Positions 57,101 through 63,733 of a stretch of 63,733 nucleotides of DNA are shown here, in pieces. Numbering within the stretch: the stretch's first letter is position 1; each line of letters begins with the position of its first letter. The stretch spans positions 1 through 63,733 of the IMG/VR virus record IMGVR_UViG_3300018083_000029. One strand, 5' to 3'. A program made the position numbers and the translations under genes. The DNA comes from a virus. The notes under the pieces are model-generated. The model was not told the origin of the DNA. It searched no databases and saw nothing but the letters and a program-made list of their open reading frames with translations.

Positions 57101-58114
57101 ATTAGCGTTGGTCAAGTTGGCGCCGGAAGCATGACAAATATGTTTTCAATTGCAGCAGGAAATGCAATTGACGCTACCACAGAAGCAGCTGCGGTTGAGA
57201 ATTTATATGGAATTCGTATAAGTGGCCCTGAATTAATTGGTGTAACAGATATAACCAATAATGTTGGCTTGGAAGTACAAAGCCAAGGTGGCATAGCTAG
57301 TGATAGCAATTATAATATATTATCCTACGGACCGGGGTTTAATCTATTTCAAGACACAGTTGGAGTAGGGAACACTGTAACTGACACTACTAGAACTTTT
57401 GCTCCTGGCGATCCACTGTATGAAGAAGTTTTAGATATTGACCCAGGAACTAGAGGAATAATAATTAATAATTTTTATAATGGTGATTTTAGTGGTGAAT
57501 CTATTAGTGATATTGAAATATTTGCTGGCATTAAACACACAGGGGCCGGGGAATCAGACTATACAGCGCTAGGCATGGAACCAACTATTAATTCTGATTC
57601 TACTGGAGATTTTGATTTTATGAGAGGTGCGCAATACCAGATTACAAATAGTGGTGCAGGGCATATAAACGTTGGCATGGGTATGTTTTGTCGCGCGGCG
57701 AATAGAGGCGCGGGGATTATTGGCGATCTTAGAGGGGTTGTAGCATCGAATGTAATTGATGCCTCTGTAGAAACAGCGGAAGTAGTTACTCAAACAACTC
57801 TACTTGTAGTTGCACCAGAGTTAACTGGAGTTACGACTATAACTGATAACTATGGCCTCTACATAGGAGATCATTCTGGGCAGGCTAGTGGAGATAATTT
57901 TAACATTTGGAGCCAAGGCGCCAGTAGCGAGAATTTATTCGATGGTTTAATACAAACTGGTTCACTTCGTATAGACCAAGCGCCTACAGCCAACATAAGC
58001 GCTGCAACAACCATTACCAGTGGCGCCGATAGCGCTACTAATCTAGGGCACAGAGTAATGATAAATCTCAATGGCGTAGACTATTGGATACCCTGCGGGA
58101 CTACACCTTTCTAG
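54185..58114 (+). CDS. Giant tail fibre with repeated NNYGLY modules
   Basis: This 1309-residue protein is the largest in the window. The N-terminal module (MTFIYNMADTWNAIGTTFNA) is shared with 50041 and 50951. Three copies of a block of about 36 residues (NNYGLY or NNYGLF, then DQ.G.ADTLNYNIYSEG and NWLSGWVQ) occur about 590 nt apart at roughly 54884, 55480 and 56072, nearly identical at DNA level. More diverged copies follow near 56680 and 57840, mixed with NIFSEGD-type units. It is a beta-rich fibre with no enzyme domain in view. Repeat recombination may change its length. Confidence 0.8.
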   Translation: MTFIYNMADTWNAIGTTFNAIYMNVSDGAAGPAVGAAASRAFRLDNDGTPIFEVDISGAFVGQNFAAIGNYASFTEITFSPGDPTFESTTPLADFPVVLLLNNHFSGDLSGKTIAGLMTSNNVKHTGVVSGNNIIASDNLFAIASDSTGDFNELTGGVYEVYNLGSGNINTQFGFVGITGNYGDNGTVTNQKGLYLINLMIPEAGDTATTTNMYGVHIDSPFVIPVDGVLHNNYGLYVSDQSGIADTLNYNIYSEGDGINWLSGWVQAGGFLPSDISVDNIDTKFSVSRVFNNNVPAVDLVEGITCYISVSDTANPVGTPISAADIRVFILDTNTQDVFYASGTSNTLVNNSASGTVENLIGFNNSIGSESGGTTNTMVGVQTESVAGGDGVVDLMKGFNTATGFVGTVAVTDSIGFNIESPDIEDTPTITNNYGLYIEDQAGVADTLNYNIYSEGDGINWLSGWVQVGGALPFDVTGIDVLPNLSVAKIYVNDTPIVELNAGVSVNISYSDTANALENIGAMFNTVNIPATHTQNIGFLYGTSNFMSAAPTSGDIDEYVGFNNETEYVGSGTVGAISAVRSFVAIDSGSVGFAAGTNSEIFFSGTAAVVDAFGMVISTPGVEDTPTITNNYGLFIGDQSGIADTLNYNIYSEGDGINWLSGWVQAGGHLPSEVTGDSIDSALSSVRKFVDNAPTVDTISAGSFYVSLSETTHAIGSITSLDTRVYVPTTNTQDIEFITGTGNFLDIQPVSGLIELLFGVYQEVNYGGGGTLGEQTGILSLIGADGGTIGEVFGIHSATGVSGTTVVERVTGINISLEIDDTPTIANTCGLFIGGYGSAGTVSNYNIFSEGDGSEGFNLFQAQTGFGNYGTDKIITYYPGDPIYADPQPNPRGCIIINNYYEVDGAFEDNILDFAVFTGIKHTGSGEPGFSSIRQEPTINSDSTGTFDYIRGGYYNVTNFGQGNIGDAAGLFISVGQVGAGSMTNMFSIAAGNAIDATTEAAAVENLYGIRISGPELIGVTDITNNVGLEVQSQGGIASDSNYNILSYGPGFNLFQDTVGVGNTVTDTTRTFAPGDPLYEEVLDIDPGTRGIIINNFYNGDFSGESISDIEIFAGIKHTGAGESDYTALGMEPTINSDSTGDFDFMRGAQYQITNSGAGHINVGMGMFCRAANRGAGIIGDLRGVVASNVIDASVETAEVVTQTTLLVVAPELTGVTTITDNYGLYIGDHSGQASGDNFNIWSQGASSENLFDGLIQTGSLRIDQAPTANISAATTITSGADSATNLGHRVMINLNGVDYWIPCGTTPF

Positions 58115-58123
58115 GAGGACAAA

Positions 58124-58426
58124 ATGACAGACCACACAGTAACTATCACCGACAAACTTAAACTAGCAGCACTCACAGCCGCCAAAGACGCCTATAATGA
58201 TCGTTTGGTAGCTAATAGGCGTCGCCCTGGTTCGCCAAATGTAAATACCCCCGTAGAAGACTTACCGGGGTATTTAGCCTCAAACGAGGCTTATATACAG
58301 CTGCTCATAGACCGTGAGGTACAAAAGTACCTTGTTCAGTTTGGCTATGACCAGCGAACCATCGACAAGAAACAAGCAGAGTTAGACTCCCTCAAGGCCA
58401 GGATGAGTAAAGCCAATGAAGATTAA
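58124..58426 (+). CDS. Small helical protein before terminase
   Basis: 100 residues with a strong AGGAGG site. Starts TDHTVTITDKLKLAALTAAK and is helical and charged, with a central YLASNEAYIQLLIDREVQKY segment. It could be the small terminase subunit by position, but no HTH is visible. It overlaps the next gene by 11 bp. Confidence 0.6.
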   Translation: MTDHTVTITDKLKLAALTAAKDAYNDRLVANRRRPGSPNVNTPVEDLPGYLASNEAYIQLLIDREVQKYLVQFGYDQRTIDKKQAELDSLKARMSKANED

Positions 58427-58610
58427 ACTAGAACTCGACCAAGCAGTGTTCGGTAATCTTAGAACTTTGGTGATTGCTGGAGTTAAATCTACACAGACAC
58501 CAGAGAGTGCTATCTTTGCCGGAGCCCAAATTCTCCAGCTATTAGATCAAGCCATGGAGAACTCTAAGAAAACTCCCCCCAAACCCACAATAGTAAAGAA
58601 TGAAGACTAA
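58416..58610 (+). CDS. Small hypothetical protein overlapping terminase start
   Basis: 64 residues, starting KIKLELDQAVFGNLRTLVIA. Helical, with a basic Pro-rich tail (KKTPPKPTIVKNED). It overlaps the terminase start by 11 bp, so it is coupled to it. A packaging accessory role is possible. Confidence 0.6.
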   Translation: MKIKLELDQAVFGNLRTLVIAGVKSTQTPESAIFAGAQILQLLDQAMENSKKTPPKPTIVKNED

Positions 58611-60210
58611 AGACCTAGAAGAGATCAAATATAACGTTGTTTGGGAGCCCCAGCCTAAACAATCTTTATTAATCTCTTGCCCTATATTTGAATGTCTGTT
58701 TGGTGGCGCGCGTGGCGGCGGCAAGAGTGATGCTGTGCTCGGTGAATGGGCGTGTCATGCTAATGAATACGCCCAAAATGCTATAGGGCTCTGTGTAAGG
58801 CGCTCTAGAACACAGTTAGTAGAGCTTATAGAGCGCTCTAAAGTGCTCTATTTACCTCTTGGGGCGACTTTTCACGTTATAGAGAATATGTGGAGGTTCC
58901 CCAATGGCGCAAGACTTAGGTTCGCGTATCTTGAAAGCGATAGTGATGCGATGGCCTATCAAGGTCATAGCTATACCCGGGTGTATGTTGAGGAGATGGG
59001 TACGTTTCCGAACGAAGCCCCAATTATGAAGTTATTAGCTACACTTCGCTCTGGCGCAGGTGTACCCTGTAGGTTTATAGCCACAGCTAATCCTGGCGGC
59101 CCAGGACATAGTTGGATCAAACAAAGGTATATAGACCCCGCTCCTATGGGGTTTAAGATACTCCCTACAGAGTTTGAGAATCCGTTCACTAAAGAGAAAA
59201 TCTTCAAACAGAGGATCTTTATACCATCTGGAGTGCAAGATAATAAGTTTACAAACAACGCAGATTACATAGGTAACCTGTACATGGCTGGAAACGAAGA
59301 ATTAGTCCGAGCATGGTTAATGGGTGATTGGAATGTTATGCTCGGCGCATTCTTCCAAGAATGGGATGTTCGAAAACATGTCATTAAATCCTTCGTTCCT
59401 CCGAGGAACTGGACTCGCTTTATGTCTATGGATTGGGGTTCTGCTAGCCCCTTTAGTATTGGATGGTGGTGTGTGGTGCCCGATGAGTTTGACGTCGGAC
59501 TCGAAATCAATTCTAATATGTGGCGTTTGTTCCAAGACCCCACAATGTTCAAAGATGGAAAGCTATTATTACCAAAGAACGCTATTATTAGGTATAGAGA
59601 ATGGTACGGTTCCAGAAGAAATCCTAATAATCCTAAAGAAGGAACAAATCAGGGATTAAAGCTCACTGCTGAAGAAATAGCTGACGGCATAGCTACTAGA
59701 GAACTACAGGAGCCAAGGAATGAGTACGGGAAAGCTAGAATTGCCTACCGCGTTATTGACCCTTCTGCCTTTAAGGAAGACGGTGGACCCAGCTTTGTGG
59801 AAAGAATGGGGAATCACAGAGGGGTATACTTTAACCGAGCGGATAATTCACGCGTATCAAAAAACGGTGCCATGGGCGGCTGGGACCAACTTAGAGCCCG
59901 ACTCAAAGGCGACTCAGAAGAAAGACCTCTAATATACTTCATGGACAACTGCGTTGATGCAATTAGAACTCTACCGGCGTTACAACACAATGAAAACAAG
60001 ATGGAAGATGTTGATAGCACTGGCGAGGATCACGCCCCCGATGAAATTAGATATGCTTGTATGTCTAGGCCCTATCATCGTCCTACACAAGTGGATATAG
60101 TTCGAAAAATCTTTAAGCAGAAAGAAAACACCAGTATGGTGATACATGATGTCCTAGGCGACCTGGGGTCCGAGGAAGACTATGTGAATATCAACAGGGC
60201 GAGGGTATAG
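58600..60210 (+). CDS. terL: Large terminase subunit
   Basis: This 536-residue protein has Walker A GGARGGGKS (residues 35-43), a Walker B strand YTRVYVEEM with Glu131/132, then ATANPGGPGH, and a nuclease domain starting MSMDWGSASPFSIGWW with Asp278 plus later FIDN-like strands (YFMDNCVDAIRTLP). This is the packaging motor that translocates DNA into the procapsid and cuts it. The protein is of normal length. It is followed by the portal-linked genes. Confidence 0.95.
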   Translation: MKTKDLEEIKYNVVWEPQPKQSLLISCPIFECLFGGARGGGKSDAVLGEWACHANEYAQNAIGLCVRRSRTQLVELIERSKVLYLPLGATFHVIENMWRFPNGARLRFAYLESDSDAMAYQGHSYTRVYVEEMGTFPNEAPIMKLLATLRSGAGVPCRFIATANPGGPGHSWIKQRYIDPAPMGFKILPTEFENPFTKEKIFKQRIFIPSGVQDNKFTNNADYIGNLYMAGNEELVRAWLMGDWNVMLGAFFQEWDVRKHVIKSFVPPRNWTRFMSMDWGSASPFSIGWWCVVPDEFDVGLEINSNMWRLFQDPTMFKDGKLLLPKNAIIRYREWYGSRRNPNNPKEGTNQGLKLTAEEIADGIATRELQEPRNEYGKARIAYRVIDPSAFKEDGGPSFVERMGNHRGVYFNRADNSRVSKNGAMGGWDQLRARLKGDSEERPLIYFMDNCVDAIRTLPALQHNENKMEDVDSTGEDHAPDEIRYACMSRPYHRPTQVDIVRKIFKQKENTSMVIHDVLGDLGSEEDYVNINRARV

Positions 60211-60702
60211 GTGCCGAGTAATATGGATGTTTTAGGTATGTTAGCAGGTTATGTACCACTACCTAAAGAAAAGTGGGATCAGAGATTAGTTGTGCCTCAA
60301 AAAAGACAATATATGCAAATGCCAGAGGGTAAAATTCTTCCTGATTTACACGATGATACACGCGGTAAAGAATATATGCCGGAATATTTTATGCGGGATC
60401 AACATTTTAGGAACCTAGGCGAACACGGGGATGTTAATATAGCCCAAAGATTGCCAACTTTAGGCTTACCGCCGCCTCCAGAGCCCGATCCAGAGTGGCA
60501 CCGTAGAGTAGTGGACCCTAAAGGGCAACAGATGATGAATATGCCCGAAGGCCCTGTTTTACCAGATTTACACGAGAATATGCCGTCCACAAAGCCTGAA
60601 ACACCATGGGAATTGAATAAAAACTTAATGTTAAATAAACGGGGGCTGACTGACATAGACAGTAATATTAACATCTTGAGGATGTTATATGGACCCCGAT
60701 AG
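60211..60702 (+). CDS. Hypothetical protein with internal duplication
   Basis: GTG 60211 (or ATG 60223) gives about 160 residues. Two similar blocks are visible: MQMPEGKILPDLHDDTRG and MNMPEGPVLPDLHENMPS, each preceded by a PxWxxR(L/R)V-type stretch, so the protein arose by internal duplication. It is Pro/Met-rich, with no known family. It overlaps the next gene by 14 bp. It may be a virion or assembly protein. Confidence 0.65.
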   Translation: MPSNMDVLGMLAGYVPLPKEKWDQRLVVPQKRQYMQMPEGKILPDLHDDTRGKEYMPEYFMRDQHFRNLGEHGDVNIAQRLPTLGLPPPPEPDPEWHRRVVDPKGQQMMNMPEGPVLPDLHENMPSTKPETPWELNKNLMLNKRGLTDIDSNINILRMLYGPR

Positions 60703-62338
60703 CATCTTAGACTACTTAAAAAATAAACAAATAATGGATCAGGCTAATGCTATTGGCCAGAATCGTATGGGGCTGCCTAAGCCCCAACAGACAGATAGCC
60801 CGTGGAAAGACTTCTTAATAAATTCTATGGGGGCTATAGGTAATTTACCTTTCGCTAAAACAGGTGGCGCATCTAAACCGTATACACCACAGGCTGCACC
60901 GCCTCCACAATTAGGCCCTCCCGCGCCTATACCGGGGCCATCGGGAGTTGCAGGAGGTAAAGACTTTGGTATAATGGACGGTGTTTATTCCAATATTCAT
61001 AATCCTCGTTCGGCTCTAGATATTAAAGTACGTGCGCCGGAAGGCGCTATTAAAGACACTCTAGGCGGCCCAACAGTAAATGCTCGTGGCATAGCCGAGA
61101 ATTTTAATAGACCCACTCCTAAAGTTAATGATGTAATAGACGTTTTAACTAAAGAAGGCTTAGATATAACTAAAGTTCATGATTCTAAAGCTGGTACTTC
61201 ATATGTATCTGCTAAAAGCCCCCGCAATCCAGATGTTGATAAAGTTAGAGTAAGGGTGCCTCTTGATGAGCACGCGGCTGGACGCGTAGGAACGGATCAC
61301 GAAGTCCCCGGTAATTTCTTTGATTTAGGCACCAAGAGAACAAAAGCAGGTAATAAAAATAGCTTATTCAATAGGAATAGGCTAGGTGAGCATTTTGGCG
61401 GTGGCGATCCTGATGTCTTTAGAGATGCTATTAGACATAGATTTACTACGGGGCTAGTATCAGAAGGTAAAGAGCCTAGATACTATAAGTCAAGACAAGA
61501 ATCAGATGGTATTCCACCCAAGCCAGAACATATAGACGATATGATTGATAGGGTTTTGGCTGAAGGCAATCAACCAACAGTCACTAAACCAAAACCAGAA
61601 ACACATCCAGGGTTTGATTGGTCGCCGGGACAAAAACAACCAATTAGTGTTGAGCCTCGTAGGGCAATAGCTGAATCGTCTAAACCAATGATTTATACAA
61701 GTAGAGACCCGTTGCCAATAACAAAACCAAGACCTCCAGCTAATGAAAATCCCGCCCCTAAATCCAATGTAATTGACGCTGAAGGTGATTTCTTTGTCAA
61801 ATCAGCTATGGATAAATTAAAAGCAGCGCTGCCGCCTGACCCGATTGGAGGTCATAAACCCGCACAGAACGCACAGGAAGTAGAGAATTTTCTTAAATTC
61901 TTAAGGGGCGAAGGGCCGCACCTACCAGCAAATAGTCCTACGGTAGAATCTTTTAAGGGGCCTCCCGTAAAAACACCTCTCTCTAAAGTAGAAGCCCACG
62001 ATTTATCATACCACAAAGGCGATGTAGGGCCTCTAACTGAGCATGTACAAAGAGATATGAACGTTTTGCATAAAGATGAATTTCCCAACATGAGAACACC
62101 TGGGGAGGCTATGAGGCCATACACTAAGAGTGATAATGGTCAAGATATTGCTTCATTTGGATGGGGTAAAAAAGCCGCTAATACTGGTGAATATCCAAAA
62201 GATCCATTGATAACTAAGTTAGAACAAACACAGCAGGGCAGATATAGTTTAGCCTTGACTGATCAAAAATTAAAAGCTAAGGGCATAAATCCAGAAGGTA
62301 TGAGTTACATACAAAAGATCTTAAAGTTAAGAGAGTAA
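60689..62338 (+). CDS. Large Pro-rich hypothetical protein upstream of portal
   Basis: 549 residues. The first 100 are disordered and Pro/Gly-rich. A globular part lies at about residues 125-270 with a KVNDVIDVLTKEGLDITKVH start and KVRVRVPLDEHAAGRVGTDH, followed by a Pro-rich linker and a short helical end. It is placed where several podoviruses have an injected or accessory protein. No catalytic motif is certain. It could carry an unrecognised enzyme domain. Confidence 0.65.
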   Translation: MDPDSILDYLKNKQIMDQANAIGQNRMGLPKPQQTDSPWKDFLINSMGAIGNLPFAKTGGASKPYTPQAAPPPQLGPPAPIPGPSGVAGGKDFGIMDGVYSNIHNPRSALDIKVRAPEGAIKDTLGGPTVNARGIAENFNRPTPKVNDVIDVLTKEGLDITKVHDSKAGTSYVSAKSPRNPDVDKVRVRVPLDEHAAGRVGTDHEVPGNFFDLGTKRTKAGNKNSLFNRNRLGEHFGGGDPDVFRDAIRHRFTTGLVSEGKEPRYYKSRQESDGIPPKPEHIDDMIDRVLAEGNQPTVTKPKPETHPGFDWSPGQKQPISVEPRRAIAESSKPMIYTSRDPLPITKPRPPANENPAPKSNVIDAEGDFFVKSAMDKLKAALPPDPIGGHKPAQNAQEVENFLKFLRGEGPHLPANSPTVESFKGPPVKTPLSKVEAHDLSYHKGDVGPLTEHVQRDMNVLHKDEFPNMRTPGEAMRPYTKSDNGQDIASFGWGKKAANTGEYPKDPLITKLEQTQQGRYSLALTDQKLKAKGINPEGMSYIQKILKLRE

Positions 62339-62341
62339 TAA

Positions 62342-63733
62342 ATGCCACAAGTTTCAATTAACCCTTCTGATGACGCTGGTTTCTCTGATAATCAGAAGAA
62401 GATCAAAGATATAACTAAAAACAAACAAAAAACGGTTAAACCTGGAGATAATGTAATCTCCCGGAAGCTAGCTTCATTTTGGAAAGAGCAAGTTAACTCT
62501 TTCGATGAAGCTAATTCTAATTGGCTGAAGAAGGGGAATAACGTCGTAAGGCGCTATCGCGACGAGCGCAACAAGACCGAGACTGACGGCCAGCGTAAAA
62601 TGAACATACTCTGGACAAACGTTCAGATTATGAAGCCCGCTATTTATTCTAATCGCCCCACACCCAATATTGACCGTACTTTCCTCGATAAAGACCCCAC
62701 GGGCAAGCTCAGCGCCAGGATGTTAGAGCGCTCTGTCAGAAACGAGTTGGAAGATGATACTTTACACGAGTCCATTGGACAGGCTGTGTTGGATTATCTT
62801 TTGCCAGGACGTGGCCAAGTATGGGTACGATATGAGCCGGAAATAGGCCAGGGACCGTCTATTAGTTCTGCCATGGAAACAACCATGGAGGATGAACTAA
62901 ATAAGATAATGAATGACGGTAAAGTCAAAGTAGATGATACTCCTGAAGAAGATAAGCTAGAAAGTGACAATTCTCAGATATTAACCGAGCGTGCGCCTGT
63001 AGACTATATTGACTGGCGTGACTTTAGGATGTTCCCCGCTAAAGCTCGCACCTGGAAAGAGGTTCAAGCTGTTGGTAAAAAGCTCTATATTTCTAAAGAG
63101 GAAGCACTTGAGCGTTTTGGCGAGGAAATTGGCGAGAAAATGCGCCCGGATACTTCCCCAGAGGGCAGTGACCGTCAGCGCGCTATGTTTAGCGACACAG
63201 CAATATTTCAAGATCTTAATGAGCGATCTATCGTTGTCTATGAAATATGGAATAAAACCGATAAACGGGTATACTGGATTAGCACTGGTTACGATTATCT
63301 TTGCGACGTTGTTAATGATCCGCTTAAATTAAAGGGTTTCTTCCCTTGCCCGAAGCCTCTAAGCGCTACTTACACTAATGACACGGTTATCCCTGTACCG
63401 GATTACTGTGAGTGGCAGGATCAGGCTATACAGATAGATGAGTTAACCCAGCGTATAGCCCTCCTAGCCCGCGCCTGTAAAGTAGCAGGCACCTACGACG
63501 CTGCAAATGGCGGTTTAAGAAGGATTCTTAGTGAATCTGTAGAAAACCAGCTTATTCCCGTTGATAATTGGGCTCTACACGGTGAAAAAGGCGGTGTACC
63601 GGGCTCTATTAGCTTCTTACCTTTGGATCAAATCAGAGAAGCTATTAAGGTACTCCAGGAAGTCCGCCAACAGGTTAAACAAGACTTAGATGAAGTAACT
63701 GGTCTAAGCGATATCTTAAGAGGGACAACCGAC
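62342..63733 (+). CDS. Portal protein, N-terminal half (partial, continues at 1)
   Basis: 464 residues read from ATG 62342 to the end of the window, then continue in frame at base 8 on the left. It contains NILWTNVQIMKPAIYSNRPT, the YEPEIGQGPS region, DWRDFRMFPAKARTW and the end segment ITGLSDILRGTTD, patterns shared by large podovirus portal proteins. Portals form the dodecameric ring at the capsid vertex and interact with the terminase. The join at the window ends is strong evidence that the molecule is circular or permuted. Confidence 0.92.
   Translation, partial: MPQVSINPSDDAGFSDNQKKIKDITKNKQKTVKPGDNVISRKLASFWKEQVNSFDEANSNWLKKGNNVVRRYRDERNKTETDGQRKMNILWTNVQIMKPAIYSNRPTPNIDRTFLDKDPTGKLSARMLERSVRNELEDDTLHESIGQAVLDYLLPGRGQVWVRYEPEIGQGPSISSAMETTMEDELNKIMNDGKVKVDDTPEEDKLESDNSQILTERAPVDYIDWRDFRMFPAKARTWKEVQAVGKKLYISKEEALERFGEEIGEKMRPDTSPEGSDRQRAMFSDTAIFQDLNERSIVVYEIWNKTDKRVYWISTGYDYLCDVVNDPLKLKGFFPCPKPLSATYTNDTVIPVPDYCEWQDQAIQIDELTQRIALLARACKVAGTYDAANGGLRRILSESVENQLIPVDNWALHGEKGGVPGSISFLPLDQIREAIKVLQEVRQQVKQDLDEVTGLSDILRGTTD
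63727..63733. repeat. Terminal 7-bp direct overlap, right copy
   Basis: AACCGAC at the right end equals the first seven bases of the window. See the left copy for the frame argument. Confidence 0.75.

Noticed and set aside
1-63733. CRISPR array, integrase or lysogeny module
   Set aside because: No regularly spaced identical repeats, and no integrase, excisionase or CI-type gene with a partner was found. The HTH gene at 40243 alone is not enough to claim lysogeny.

Overview
The window is an essentially complete genome of a tailed double-stranded DNA phage, most likely a podovirus-type phage of a Gram-negative host. It carries portal, large terminase, scaffold, major capsid, tail nozzle, ejection-type proteins, spikes and lysis genes, packed in overlapping ATGA/GTGA gene chains with AGGAG-type ribosome binding sites. 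There is no integrase, excisionase or CRISPR. The last 7 bases equal the first 7, and joining the ends over them restores the portal gene in frame, so the molecule is probably circular or circularly permuted at about 63,726 bp and was opened inside the portal gene. An alphaproteobacterial host is possible (RCAP_Rcc01079-like spike-base proteins, Thivi_2564-like membrane protein) but not proven.

Layout. (1) A long rightward late region runs from 49365 through the end and on to 18119. It encodes tail fibres and spikes (50041-58114), terminase (58600-60210), portal (62342-1375), scaffold and capsid (2057-4284), decoration-like proteins, tail tube/nozzle genes, ejection proteins and a tail fibre. 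Embedded in the capsid part are three paralogous DUF115/Maf-like genes (4955-8400). (2) A short leftward block (20918-18116) carries a split primase plus SF3-type helicase. (3) A rightward replication and lysis block (21067-32589) carries a class II ribonucleotide reductase behind a highly structured leader, a probable SSB, two tRNAs, a family A DNA polymerase, a nuclease, an SNF2-type ATPase, an endolysin and membrane proteins. (4) A leftward operon (40503-32579) starts with a small HTH regulator and encodes most of a nonulosonic (pseudaminic/legionaminic-type) acid pathway: a 4,6-dehydratase, a short aminotransferase, a synthase, a cytidylyltransferase, an amidotransferase with HisF-like partner, a methylase and an N-acetyltransferase. 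It also holds an Acb2/Tad1-like anti-defence candidate. (5) A leftward accessory block (49092-40626) carries a CobS-like AAA+ ATPase with its neighbour and many small proteins, and includes a 1.2 kb non-coding region rich in palindromic TGTATATACA repeats that is the best candidate for an origin or control region.

The most notable system is the pairing of (4) with the three Maf-like genes in (1). In bacteria, Maf (DUF115) proteins transfer pseudaminic or legionaminic acid to flagellin Ser/Thr. Here the transferase-like genes sit between Ser/Thr-rich capsid-region proteins, so the phage may make an activated sialic-acid-like sugar and attach it to its own virion, or alternatively to host surface structures. 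This is inference from gene content and position. No PseG or HisH homologue was seen in the window.

Other features worth attention are repeated structured leaders (21249-21478, 30298-30355, 40890-41083, 49224-49295), a 30-bp perfect palindrome, a polymerase with Leu at the Pol I 762 position and HDA instead of HDE in motif C, and a shared N-terminal module on three tail proteins.
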